Part shown: positions 9,338 to 18,084 of the stretch, in pieces | Layout of the letters: each line of letters begins with the position of its first letter | How positions within the stretch are numbered: position 1 is the stretch's first letter | Assembly (NCBI RefSeq): GCF_040361255.1 | Contig: NZ_APNG01000003.1 | Location: 186,001 to 250,000, forward strand | Length of the DNA: 64,000 bases | Origin: Salinisphaera sp040361255 | GTDB taxonomy: Bacteria > Pseudomonadota > Gammaproteobacteria > Nevskiales > Salinisphaeraceae | Direction of reading: 5' to 3' | Notes under the pieces: generated by a model | The model's input: only the letters and a program-made list of their open reading frames with translations | Databases searched by the model: none | Told to the model about the DNA's origin: nothing | Translations under genes and position numbers: made by a program

Positions 9338-11911
9338 ATGAACGGCAACCAAAGCCAACCGGGGGATTCCGGAAGCCTTCTGACCCTCGTTTCGGACTTC
9401 TACTACCGCTGCGATTCGCAGGGGCGCTTCGTACACCTGGAGGGCGCGGCGCTCGAGCGCGGCGATATCGACCCGGCCGATTGGATTGGCCGAATGCCAG
9501 CGGACGTTGGCCTGGGCACGCTCGACAGCGAGGGCTGGCCGTTTCCCGAGCAGGCGGTTTCCGAGTGCGTGGTCAGCTGGGTCGGCGCTAACGGCTCGAT
9601 TCGCTATCTGTCCATCGCGGCCGAATGCCTGAAGCAAGCGCAGGGCGGCTGCGTCGGCTGGCATGGCCTGGCGCGCGATATCACCTGCCATCGCAGCCGT
9701 TACCGCGAGCTCAAACAGCTGCGTATGGCCATCGATGCGTCGCACGACATGATCTTCGTGATCGATCGCGAGTCGATGCGTTTTCTCTATGTCAACGATA
9801 TTGCCTGCGAGCTCACCGGCCACGACCGCGAAACGTTCTTATCGTCCTCTCCGGACCGAATGCTGGGCATCGAACGGGCCAAGCTCGAAGCCCAGTACGA
9901 TCGCGTGATCGCCGAGGGCCGGCTCACGGTCGAAGATCGCAGCCGTCTCGGGCGTGGGGGGTTCATGTTGGTCGAGCGCCGCCGCTGTGCGCTGTTCGTG
10001 GGCGGGCGTTGGGTGATCGTCAGCATCGTGCACGATATTACCGACCGCAAACTCGCCGAACAGGCGCGGGATCGGCTGAGTCGCATGTATGCCACGCTCA
10101 GTGCCTCCAACGAAGCGCTGCTGCGTGCCACCACCCCCGAAGCGCTCTATCAGCAAGTCTGCGAAGCGGCGGTTGCCAATGACGACGTGCTCGTTGCTGC
10201 CACGCTGCGTGTCGATGAGACCGGGCAGGCGTTGCGGGTAGCGGGTGTGGCCGGTGTGATCGCGCCGAAGGTGCGCGATCTGGTCGTGCCGCTGGATAAA
10301 CAGGACGAACGCAGCAACGGCCTGGTTGGTCGCTGTTTTTTTCAAAGTCGTACCCAGGTTGCCGACGATTATCTCAACGATGACCGCGTGCTGCCCTGGC
10401 GCCGGATCGCAAGCCGGGCGGGCATGAAATCCGCCGCTGCGGTGCCTATCGTCAAGAATGGCGAGACCGTCGGCGTGATGTTGTTGATTGCCGGACAGCG
10501 CGGCGGCTTCGGCGGCGAGGGCGTGCGCCTGATCGAGCGTATGGTCGAGAATCTGGTGTTCGCCCTGGACAATCTCGAACACGAGGCATTTCGTCGCGAA
10601 AGCGAAAAACATATCGAATACCTGGCCACGCACGATGCCCTGACGCACCTGCCTAACCGCACGTTGTTCAATCAGTGGTTGTCAATGGCGATCGCCGCGG
10701 GGGATCACTTCGCGGTGCTGTTCATCGATCTGGATCGATTCAAGTTCATTAACGATTCGCTCGGCCACGAAGCAGGCGATCAGTTGCTGCAGGCCATCGC
10801 CAAGCGTCTGCGTGCCTGTGTCGGCGCCAGCGATCGGGTGGCACGCCTGGGTGGCGATGAATTCGTGGTACTGATCGACAATGTCGACATGGCCGGCGAT
10901 GTCGAACCGGTCGCCGGGCGGATTCTCGATACCGTGTTGCAGCCGGTGGCACTTAACGGTCAGGAATACCGCGTCACCGCGAGTATCGGCGTGTCACTGC
11001 ATCCGCAGGACGCGCGCGATGCCTCGGGCCTGCTCAAGCAGGCCGATATGGCAATGTATGGCGCCAAGGAGGATGGCAAGAACAACTTTCAGTTCTATGC
11101 CGCCGAACTCCAGGATCGTATGCGCGTACGCATGTGTCTGGAAAACAATCTGCGTTGCGCGCTCGAAAAACAGCAGTTCGAGCTGGCCTATCAGGCCAAG
11201 ATCAATCTCGCCGACGGTGCGATTGCCGGCGTCGAAGCGCTGTTGCGTTGGCACTGCGACGAACTGGGTCCGATGATGCCCGGTCAGTTCCTGCCGCTGG
11301 CCGAAGAGCTTGGCCTGATCGTGCCCATCGGCCGCTGGGTGCTGGAAACCGCCTGCGAACAGAATATGGCCTGGCAGCGTGCCGGACTGCCTGCGGTGCG
11401 TATGGCCGTGAATATTTCCGCGGTCCAGCTCGGCGACCAGACCCTGGTTTCGCACCTGCGTTCGGTGCTCGAACGCACGGGTATGCCGCCGCATCTGCTG
11501 GAACTCGAAATCACCGAAACCGCGGTCATGCAGGACATCGCGAGCGCGCTCGCATTGCTGGCCGAAATCAAGCGCCTGGGTGTGATGATCGCGATCGACG
11601 ATTTCGGCACCGGCTATTCTTCGCTCACCCAGTTGCGCTCGTTGCCCGTGGATACCCTCAAGATCGACCGTTCCTTCGTGCACGAGTTGGCGACCAACAG
11701 CACCGATCAATCCATCGCCAGCGCCATCATTACCATGGGCAAGAGCTTGAGCCTGAACGTCATCGCCGAAGGCGTGGAAAACGCCGAACAGGAAGCCTTC
11801 CTGCGCAATCAGGCCTGCGATGGCATGCAGGGTTTTTATTACAGCCGCCCCGGCGCGGCGGATGTATTCGCCGAGTTGCTCGGTGGCCAGAGACAGCGCT
11901 GTACCGGCTGA
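9338..11911 (+). CDS. PAS-PAS-GAF-GGDEF-EAL cyclic-di-GMP enzyme
   Basis: The 857-residue soluble protein has two PAS-type modules (about residues 8-115 and 125-245, the second ending in the DITDRK linker), a GAF domain (about 258-410), a GGDEF domain with intact GGDEF at about residue 505, and an EAL domain with VEALLRW at about residue 632, ELEITETAV, IDDFGTGYSS and KIDRSF. Both catalytic domains look intact, so it could make and degrade cyclic-di-GMP, with the net activity set by the sensor domains. The expected RxxD inhibitory site reads GASD, so feedback inhibition is doubtful. There are no membrane segments. Confidence 0.93.
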   Translation: MNGNQSQPGDSGSLLTLVSDFYYRCDSQGRFVHLEGAALERGDIDPADWIGRMPADVGLGTLDSEGWPFPEQAVSECVVSWVGANGSIRYLSIAAECLKQAQGGCVGWHGLARDITCHRSRYRELKQLRMAIDASHDMIFVIDRESMRFLYVNDIACELTGHDRETFLSSSPDRMLGIERAKLEAQYDRVIAEGRLTVEDRSRLGRGGFMLVERRRCALFVGGRWVIVSIVHDITDRKLAEQARDRLSRMYATLSASNEALLRATTPEALYQQVCEAAVANDDVLVAATLRVDETGQALRVAGVAGVIAPKVRDLVVPLDKQDERSNGLVGRCFFQSRTQVADDYLNDDRVLPWRRIASRAGMKSAAAVPIVKNGETVGVMLLIAGQRGGFGGEGVRLIERMVENLVFALDNLEHEAFRRESEKHIEYLATHDALTHLPNRTLFNQWLSMAIAAGDHFAVLFIDLDRFKFINDSLGHEAGDQLLQAIAKRLRACVGASDRVARLGGDEFVVLIDNVDMAGDVEPVAGRILDTVLQPVALNGQEYRVTASIGVSLHPQDARDASGLLKQADMAMYGAKEDGKNNFQFYAAELQDRMRVRMCLENNLRCALEKQQFELAYQAKINLADGAIAGVEALLRWHCDELGPMMPGQFLPLAEELGLIVPIGRWVLETACEQNMAWQRAGLPAVRMAVNISAVQLGDQTLVSHLRSVLERTGMPPHLLELEITETAVMQDIASALALLAEIKRLGVMIAIDDFGTGYSSLTQLRSLPVDTLKIDRSFVHELATNSTDQSIASAIITMGKSLSLNVIAEGVENAEQEAFLRNQACDGMQGFYYSRPGAADVFAELLGGQRQRCTG

Positions 11912-12009
11912 GTCCGCGTTTGCCCGGATCGACCCCCGCAGGCCATGGAAAACGGATTACGCGGCCCGCGTTTCTCACCGCCATTAAAAACGAATGCCGG
12001 TACCGGGCC

Positions 12010-13179
12010 CTAATAACGCGCAACCGCCGGGCGCGGTGTGCTTGCCGCGTCGACCATCACGCTGGGTGATACGCGGTTCTTGCCGCCATGTTTGGCGTCG
12101 TAGAGCGCCGCATCGGCCTGCGCGACGAGTGTATCGAGTGGATGCTCGGCGATGACGCCGGCAGCGGCGCCGATGCTGACGCTCACATGACTGCCGGTCG
12201 GCGCATGCGGTATCCCGAACGTCTCGATGGCCCGGCGCAGTCGTTCGGCCATGACCGTCGTTTCGGCAAGCGTTGCATCGAATAGCAGGATGAGAAACTC
12301 TTCGCCGCCGTAGCGGATCGCCAGATCCCGGTCGCTGCGTAACTGGGCCGATATTTCCCCGGCGACACATCGCAGACAGGCATCGCCGGCCGGATGCCCG
12401 TAGTAGTCGTTATAGGCCTTGAAATCATCCACATCGAGCATGAGTACGCCAAGACTCGTACGCGCATGGCGTCGGTCCGCGTAGAGCAGCGCGCTCTGTC
12501 GATCGAATTCGTGGCGATTGGCCAGCCCGGTGAGCGCATCGTGGGTCGCTGCATGCGCGCTGATTTCGTTTTCCAGCCGGTCATGGATACGGCGCAGGAA
12601 GGCGTAGCGGGTATCGCGCTCCATTCGATAGTTGGCCACGAGGCTCACATAGCCCACGCCGCTCATGAGCGCCATGCCGATAAAAAACGCGGGAAAGGCG
12701 ATCTGTGCCGCCAGCAGCACGCTGCAGTAACCGGCGATCAGAATGAGCGTGCTGGCCAGCGCGAATCGAAACGGCGGCCTTTGGTTGACGTTGGCGTAGG
12801 TCAGGATGCCGGAAACGGCGTACTGATAGTGCTCGGCCGTCCCGACCTCGCGATTGAGATAGAAGATGAACAGCAACTGGGCCGCCATGGCCAGCGGCAT
12901 GCTGGCGGACAGGCATTCGCGCAGCCACAGCCCGGGGCGCTGTCGCACCACCAGCCCCGCGACGAGCAACCACGGCGTGACCACCAGCAGGTGACACAAC
13001 AGCGCGATGTCGAAGGTGGCCGGCAGCAGCAGGTAGTCGACGATCAGGTAGAGGTTGTAGATGAGCAGCGACGGCACGATGGTGCTGGCCATGACCCGGG
13101 CGCGATATTCGCGTCGATAGGTCTCGTAGGCCCGTTCGACGGGCGCCGGAAAGCGCAAGCGACGCTGGCGATCGTTCAT
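12010..13179 (-). CDS. Membrane-bound diguanylate cyclase (GGDEF)
   Basis: The protein (389 residues from this start) has about six membrane segments in its first half, then a GGDEF domain with the GGEEF loop near residue 290. The DVDDFKAYND motif is present. The RxxD inhibitory site is not canonical (SDRD). A GTG at 13293 would add 38 residues, but their codon use looks non-coding and neither start has a clear ribosome binding site. It is transcribed away from the upstream EAL protein and towards it at the 3' end, with 98 bp between the stops. It should synthesise cyclic-di-GMP. Confidence 0.88.
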   Translation of the reverse strand: MNDRQRRLRFPAPVERAYETYRREYRARVMASTIVPSLLIYNLYLIVDYLLLPATFDIALLCHLLVVTPWLLVAGLVVRQRPGLWLRECLSASMPLAMAAQLLFIFYLNREVGTAEHYQYAVSGILTYANVNQRPPFRFALASTLILIAGYCSVLLAAQIAFPAFFIGMALMSGVGYVSLVANYRMERDTRYAFLRRIHDRLENEISAHAATHDALTGLANRHEFDRQSALLYADRRHARTSLGVLMLDVDDFKAYNDYYGHPAGDACLRCVAGEISAQLRSDRDLAIRYGGEEFLILLFDATLAETTVMAERLRRAIETFGIPHAPTGSHVSVSIGAAAGVIAEHPLDTLVAQADAALYDAKHGGKNRVSPSVMVDAASTPRPAVARY

Positions 13180-13317
13180 GCAGCGCTCGATCGTCAGGCG
13201 ATCGAGCGCATGTTCGCGGTCTGTCGCTTGTGTTTCGGCCAAGGCGGACACAGCCCATGGTGCATACGATGTTGTCTTGTACCACGACAGCACGGTGCAA
13301 TCATTTGGGCATTCGGC

Positions 13318-14862
13318 TTAGCTGGCGACAATGCCCTGGGCACGAGCCATGGCATAGGCCGCTTTCGGGCCAGTCCAAAGCGAGGACAGCAACACCAGCG
13401 ATACCGGGATCGCGGTAATCACGATCAACTGCTGCAGCGCGCCGATCTGGCCGCTGCCCATGGTCAGCAACACGCCGGCCATGATCGCCATGAGAATGCC
13501 GCATAGCGCACGCATCAGCGGCGCGGGTTCGTCGTGGCCGGCCGCGACCACGGCGATCGCATAGCTCATGGAATCGCCGGTGGTGGCCACGAAGATCGAG
13601 GTCAGTACCATGATTGCCAGCGCCATGGCGGCCCCGCCCGGCAGCGCCTGGGCCACGGTGAGCGTAGCCACATCGAACTTGAAGTCGGCCAGGGCATCGG
13701 TGAGATCGAACACGCCGGCCATCTGATAGTGAATGCCCGAGCCGCCCAGCAGGGTGAACCAGATCGTGGTGGCGATCGGCGCCAGCACGGCCACCGAAAT
13801 GATCATCTGGCGGATCGTGCGGCCACGCGAAATACGGGCCACGAAGATCGCCATCAACGGCCCGTAGCCGATGAACCAGGCAAAGAAGAAGATCGTCCAC
13901 CACTTCATCCACCACGCCGGCGCGGTCTGGGCGTTCATCGTGGCCATGGTCATGAACGAACTGATGTAGTCGCCCAGGGCCTGGCTATAGGCATTCACCA
14001 GAAACAGTGTCGGGCCGAATACGAAGATCACCGCGGCGATGCCCAGAGCCAGAAACACGTTGAAGCGGCTCATCAGCTGAATGCCGCGGTTGATACCGGT
14101 CACCGCCGAGGTGACATAGACCACGCCCAGCACCGCCAGAATCGACAGTTGGCTGGTCAAACCTTCGGTCAGGCCGAAGATTTCGTGCAGCCCGTAACTG
14201 ACCTGGGTGGCCAGAAAACCGATCGGCCCGACCGTGCCGGCAACCACCGCGATAATGCACACGGCGTCGATCACGCTGCCGATCGGCCCGTGGATCAGGC
14301 GCCGGCCCAGCACCGGCAACAACAGGCTGCGCGGGCGTAGCGCCTCACCGTTGTCGTAATGGGCATGGGCGAGCACGATCGCAGTCAGCGATCCCAGCAC
14401 GGCCCAGGCGAGAAACCCCCAGTGCATGAACGATTGCGCCAGCGCATCGGAAACCGCGGCTGCACTGCCGGCCTGGCTATCGAACGCCGGCGGCGTGGTC
14501 AGAAAATGATAGACCGGCTCGCCCGCGGCAAAGAACACGCCGCCGCCGGCCAGCAGCGTACACATGATGATCGACAGCCACTTGAACGTGCTCAGTTCCG
14601 GCGTATCCACGCCGCCGATACGCGCTCGCGCTGCCGGCGTACAGGCCAGCCCGATACCGATGAAGAACGTGGCCAGCAACAACCACTCAAAATAGCTGCC
14701 CAGGGTCGCTGCCGTCCAGGCGAATCCGCCGGCGATCGCGCCGGCGACCCCGTCGAGATCGTAAAGCGACGCACCCAGGAACAGGACCACGAAACCCACG
14801 CTCAAGGCCAGGGTGATGGGATCGCCCCAGCGCGAGCGGGGGCCGGTAGCAGATTGATTCAT
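13318..14862 (-). CDS. BCCT family transporter (betaine/choline/carnitine type)
   Basis: The 514-residue protein has about twelve hydrophobic segments and BCCT signatures: GEPVYHFLTTPP, AQSFMHWGF and the FVARISRGRTIRQ block after TM8. It should import a trimethylammonium or similar solute driven by Na+ or H+. The usual Trp-rich box is altered to WTIFFFAWFIGYGPL: compared with BetP, Trp371, Trp374 and Trp377 appear as Phe, Phe and Tyr, so the substrate may not be glycine betaine. The start MNQSATGPRS is chosen over an upstream in-frame codon. Osmoprotection would fit with the several MscS channels nearby. Confidence 0.88.
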   Translation of the reverse strand: MNQSATGPRSRWGDPITLALSVGFVVLFLGASLYDLDGVAGAIAGGFAWTAATLGSYFEWLLLATFFIGIGLACTPAARARIGGVDTPELSTFKWLSIIMCTLLAGGGVFFAAGEPVYHFLTTPPAFDSQAGSAAAVSDALAQSFMHWGFLAWAVLGSLTAIVLAHAHYDNGEALRPRSLLLPVLGRRLIHGPIGSVIDAVCIIAVVAGTVGPIGFLATQVSYGLHEIFGLTEGLTSQLSILAVLGVVYVTSAVTGINRGIQLMSRFNVFLALGIAAVIFVFGPTLFLVNAYSQALGDYISSFMTMATMNAQTAPAWWMKWWTIFFFAWFIGYGPLMAIFVARISRGRTIRQMIISVAVLAPIATTIWFTLLGGSGIHYQMAGVFDLTDALADFKFDVATLTVAQALPGGAAMALAIMVLTSIFVATTGDSMSYAIAVVAAGHDEPAPLMRALCGILMAIMAGVLLTMGSGQIGALQQLIVITAIPVSLVLLSSLWTGPKAAYAMARAQGIVAS

Positions 14863-15026
14863 TAACAAGCCGGTTCGTCTACAACGAAGACGCCACCCGC
14901 GCATGATCGCGCACCGGAACCTGCCAGTTCGGCCGCTTTAACGTGTGGTTCGGTCCCCGTTGCCGCATTGTTGCGGTGCAAAATAAAGCGCGCCAGCATA
15001 CAGCAGTGATGCAAATCGTGAAGGTT

Positions 15027-15216
15027 AGGGAAGCTCTGCATAACCTCTCGCGGCTCGCATTTGAGGCCGACCCCTTCCGGCGCCGCCGGCTTTGCGCCCG
15101 CCTGGTCAGCGTCAAGTCAGACGCACTGTGCAACCAGCACGCTACGCCTACCTCTGTTTGTCAGCCACGCGCAAAGCACGCCGGCGCGACCATGACAGGT
15201 TGTGCAGAGCTTCCCT
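15027..15216. mobile_element. MITE-like non-autonomous inverted-repeat element, copy 2
   Basis: The 190-bp segment has 20-bp ends AGGGAAGCTCTGCATAACCT and the inverse of AGGGAAGCTCTGCACAACCT. It is homologous in reverse orientation to copy 1, sharing internal words such as GCAAAGCACGCCGGCGCGAC, but lacks the internal block of copy 1. TTAG and CTAG lie at the two junctions, suggesting a YTAR-type target. The right end touches the arfB stop codon. No coding capacity is present. Confidence 0.75.
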
Positions 15217-15637
15217 AGTCGTGGCGCTTGGGTGGCGTGCGTAGCGCCTTGGTTCGTGCGCGGCGGGATTTGTCGTTCAGGCGTTTGCGCTTGGCCGCGC
15301 GTGACGGTTTCGTGGCCTTGCGCCGACGGGGTGCCGTGCCGGCACTGCGTACGATCGCCTCCAGGCGCGCGAGCGCATCCGCGCGGTTTTTCTCCTGACT
15401 GCGAAATCGTTGCGCCTTGATCACGAGCACGCCGTCGCGGCTGATACGTCGATCGCGGCGTTCGAGCAGCCGCGTCTTGTAGCTGTCCGGTAACGACGAG
15501 GCCTGGATATCGAAGCGCAGATGAACCGCCGTGGCCAGTTTGTTGACGTTCTGCCCGCCGGCGCCGGAAGCGCGCACGGCATGCCATTCGAGTTCCGATT
15601 CGTCGATAGATACCCGATTGGAAATCGATAGCGCCAT
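15215..15637 (-). CDS. arfB: Peptidyl-tRNA hydrolase ArfB (alternative ribosome rescue)
   Basis: The 140-residue protein has the release-factor GGQ motif in SGAGGQNVNK at about residues 25-34, and a basic C-terminal tail rich in Lys and Arg that in ArfB enters the empty mRNA channel. It releases nascent chains from ribosomes stalled at mRNA ends. Length equals that of E. coli ArfB. The TAG stop (15217-15215) overlaps the terminal base and flanking target of the inverted-repeat element, so that insertion sits exactly at the gene's end. An FNT gene lies 9 bp upstream in the same direction. Confidence 0.95.
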   Translation of the reverse strand: MALSISNRVSIDESELEWHAVRASGAGGQNVNKLATAVHLRFDIQASSLPDSYKTRLLERRDRRISRDGVLVIKAQRFRSQEKNRADALARLEAIVRSAGTAPRRRKATKPSRAAKRKRLNDKSRRARTKALRTPPKRHD

Positions 15638-15646
15638 GATTTCAGG

Positions 15647-16441
15647 TTAATCGATTTCCTGGCGCACCTGGCCGTAGGCGAGCAGCGAAAACAACACCGT
15701 GCCGCCGAGCACATTGCCGATGAAAGCGGGCACCAGGCAGTTCCAGAGCGCATCGCCCAGTGCGACCTCGCCGGCGAGCACGAGCAGGAAGGCCTCCATG
15801 GAACCCACCACGACGTGGGCGAAACCGCCGATGGCGATCATGTAGGTCGTGATTACGATCACCCAGATCTCCGAGCCGCGGGCGTTGGGCAGCATCCACA
15901 CCATGGCAGCCACGAAAAAGCCGGCCGGGATGCCGTGCAGCAGCGTTTCCAGCCAGCCTTTTTCCAGCAATGGTCGGGACACCTCGTGGAAAGCGGCCAG
16001 CTGGTCGGCCGTGGCGAAGCCGATGATGTCAGTAAAGGTCGCGGCCACCAGGGTGCCCAGCAGATTGGCAATCAGTACCACGCTCCATAGCCGCGCGATG
16101 CACATCAGCGCCTGGCGGTTGGTCCGCGCCATGAGCGGCAATACCGCGGTGATGGTGTTTTCGGTAAACAGCTGCATACGCCCGAGCACGACCAGCACAA
16201 ACCCCACGCAATAGCCGAATGCTTGTAACGGCTCGCGCCAGGGGCTGTCGGGCAGATGGGTGTGTAGCAGGCCTTCCGCAATCACCGAGGTCGAGATGGC
16301 GATACCGGCGGCCACACCGGACCACCACAGCGAGCCCATCGGGCGCGCCATTTCCTCTTCGCCATCGCGGCGAATGGTCTGATAGATCGCACGCGCGGAG
16401 ACACGCGCGTTCGGGATGGGGCGGGGCGGGCTATCGGGCAT
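15647..16441 (-). CDS. Formate/nitrite transporter (FNT) family protein, YfdC-like
   Basis: The 264-residue protein has six predicted membrane helices and FNT features: a cytoplasmic N-terminus, LWWSGVAAGIAIS in TM1, the QLFTENTITAVLPL loop region and GGFAHVVVGS, whose histidine sits at the central pore position of FNT channels. Such channels pass small monovalent anions, although YfdC-like members have no established substrate. It lies 9 bp upstream of arfB and may be co-transcribed. A second, distinct FNT protein is encoded next to cyanase. Confidence 0.88.
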   Translation of the reverse strand: MPDSPPRPIPNARVSARAIYQTIRRDGEEEMARPMGSLWWSGVAAGIAISTSVIAEGLLHTHLPDSPWREPLQAFGYCVGFVLVVLGRMQLFTENTITAVLPLMARTNRQALMCIARLWSVVLIANLLGTLVAATFTDIIGFATADQLAAFHEVSRPLLEKGWLETLLHGIPAGFFVAAMVWMLPNARGSEIWVIVITTYMIAIGGFAHVVVGSMEAFLLVLAGEVALGDALWNCLVPAFIGNVLGGTVLFSLLAYGQVRQEID

Positions 16442-16591
16442 TGAATTGTGCGCAACTGGATTTTGCAGCGCGCAAGCCTACCCGAATTTCTCCTCCCGTC
16501 CAGCGCCATGCAGGGATGCCCGGGGTACGGCTTGTCTCACGCCGGGCCCGACCCATGTTCGAAGATGAAGCATTCGATAAGGAACAGCGTT

Positions 16592-17425
16592 ATGGCATTT
16601 GTTGAAGTCGATCGCGAAAACGACGCACCGGTCGAGTTGTATTACGAGGATGTCGGCAGCGGCAAGCCGGTCGTGCTCATCCATGGCTGGCCATTGTCCG
16701 GGCGTTCCTGGGAAAACCAGGTACCGGCACTGGTGCAGGCCGGCTACCGTGTGATCACCTACGATCGCCGCGGCTTCGGCAAATCCTCGCAGCCGTTTAC
16801 CGGCTACGACTACGACACGCTGGCCCGCGATCTGAACACGCTGGTCGAGCATCTGGACCTGACCGACATGACCCTGGTCGGCTTTTCCATGGGCGGCGGC
16901 GAAGTCGCGCGCTATATCGGCACCTACGGCACTGATCGCGTGGCCAAGGCCGTGCTCGCCGCCGCCGTGCCGCCGTATCTCTATAAGGCCGACGACAACC
17001 CCGACGGCGGTCTCGACGATGCCACCATCGCCGATTTCGAAAATGGCGTGAAGGCCGATCGGCCTGCCTTCTTCGAAGACTTTTCCGGCAATTTCTTTTC
17101 CACCGAACAGGGCGGGCTTTTGGTCAGCGAGGCCAATCGCCAGTACCACCGCGATATCGCCTGGTTTGCTTCGCCCAAGGGCACGTTGGATTGCATCGCT
17201 GCGTTCGGGCGGACCGACTTCCGCGACGATCTCGCCAAGTTCGATGTGCCGACGCTGGTCATTCATGGCGATTCGGATGGCATCGTGCCGTTCGAAGTCA
17301 GCGGCAAGCGCTCGGTGGATGCGATTGACGACGCCTCGCTCACGCTCATCGAAGGCGGCCCGCATGGCATCAACGCCACACATGCGGACGAGTTCAACAA
17401 GGCCCTCCTCGATTTCCTTGGCTAG
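16592..17425 (+). CDS. Alpha/beta hydrolase, non-haem chloroperoxidase-like
   Basis: The 277-residue protein has the catalytic triad of this family: nucleophile Ser in GFSMGGGE, Asp in HGDSDGIVP and His in EGGPHGIN. The oxyanion region is HGWPLSGRSW. It is close to the cofactor-free haloperoxidase/esterase group, so it is probably a carboxylesterase or perhydrolase. The ATG at 16592 has AAGGA eight bases upstream. A strong hairpin follows the gene. Confidence 0.9.
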   Translation: MAFVEVDRENDAPVELYYEDVGSGKPVVLIHGWPLSGRSWENQVPALVQAGYRVITYDRRGFGKSSQPFTGYDYDTLARDLNTLVEHLDLTDMTLVGFSMGGGEVARYIGTYGTDRVAKAVLAAAVPPYLYKADDNPDGGLDDATIADFENGVKADRPAFFEDFSGNFFSTEQGGLLVSEANRQYHRDIAWFASPKGTLDCIAAFGRTDFRDDLAKFDVPTLVIHGDSDGIVPFEVSGKRSVDAIDDASLTLIEGGPHGINATHADEFNKALLDFLG

Positions 17426-17442
17426 GGCCTGTTAAGGCAAAG

Positions 17443-17466
17443 GCCGGGGCCGTGTGCGGCCCCGGC
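17443..17466 (+). terminator. Intergenic GC hairpin after the hydrolase gene
   Basis: A perfect 9-bp stem GCCGGGGCC/GGCCCCGGC with a six-base loop lies 18 bp after the hydrolase stop. It has only two T residues after it, so it is at best a weak intrinsic terminator. It also sits just before the next start codon. Confidence 0.5.
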
Positions 17467-17475
17467 TTACCCACC

Positions 17476-18084
17476 ATGTCCCACTACAGCGAAGATACAC
17501 GCTCGATACTTGCCGATCTGATCGAAAGCCGTCGTAGTCTGCGTGAGTACAGTCGTACCCCGGTCAGCCGCGCCGCGCTCGAATGGATCGTGGCCTGTGC
17601 CCAGGGGCCATCCGGTGCCGGCCAGCGCAACGCGCCCTCGGCGCATGCGCTCTATCCATTGCGCCTGTTTGCCATCATCAACCGCCTGGACGATTCGAGC
17701 TGCCCGCCAGGTCTGTATGCGTTCGACGGGGCGCATCGGCGCCTGGGGCCGCGACTCGGCACGACCTCGCCGCAGGCGTTGCGCGCCACCTCGCTGGCCG
17801 ACGATCACTGGCTCGAACACGCGGCAGTCGTGCTCGTGGTGGCTGCCGATTACCCGGCCGCCCGGGCCCATTTCGCCGACCAGCAGCCCGATGGCCTGCG
17901 CGGCGATCGGTATGCGCATATCGAGACCGGCGCGGTATTGCAGAATCTACATCTAGCCACACAGGCACAAGGTCTGGGCGGGGTGATCGTTGCCGGCTTC
18001 GACGATCGCCGACTGGTGGACACGCTGGCGCTGCCGGATGGCCTGCGCAGCGTCGCCCTGTTCTGTATCGGCGCGCCGTCCTAG
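17476..18084 (+). CDS. Nitroreductase family protein (SagB-like)
   Basis: The 202-residue protein has nitroreductase-fold features: RRSLREYS near the N-terminus for FMN phosphate binding, PSAHALYPLRLF, and the C-terminal HIETGAVLQNLHLATQAQGLGG helix typical of SagB/nitroreductase proteins. It probably binds FMN and oxidises or reduces an organic substrate, unidentified here. The ATG at 17476 is preferred to a GTG at 17452 inside the preceding hairpin. Its TAG stop shares the four bases CTAG with the stop of the convergent MscS gene. Confidence 0.8.
   Translation: MSHYSEDTRSILADLIESRRSLREYSRTPVSRAALEWIVACAQGPSGAGQRNAPSAHALYPLRLFAIINRLDDSSCPPGLYAFDGAHRRLGPRLGTTSPQALRATSLADDHWLEHAAVVLVVAADYPAARAHFADQQPDGLRGDRYAHIETGAVLQNLHLATQAQGLGGVIVAGFDDRRLVDTLALPDGLRSVALFCIGAPS

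Noticed and set aside
14964..14981. CGCATTGTTGCGGTGCA upstream of the BCCT gene resembles the NtrC-like site before cynS (shared 13-mer TGTTGCGGTGCAA)
   Set aside because: It matches the consensus at eight of ten positions only, and no sigma54 element with correct spacing follows; a chance match is likely.
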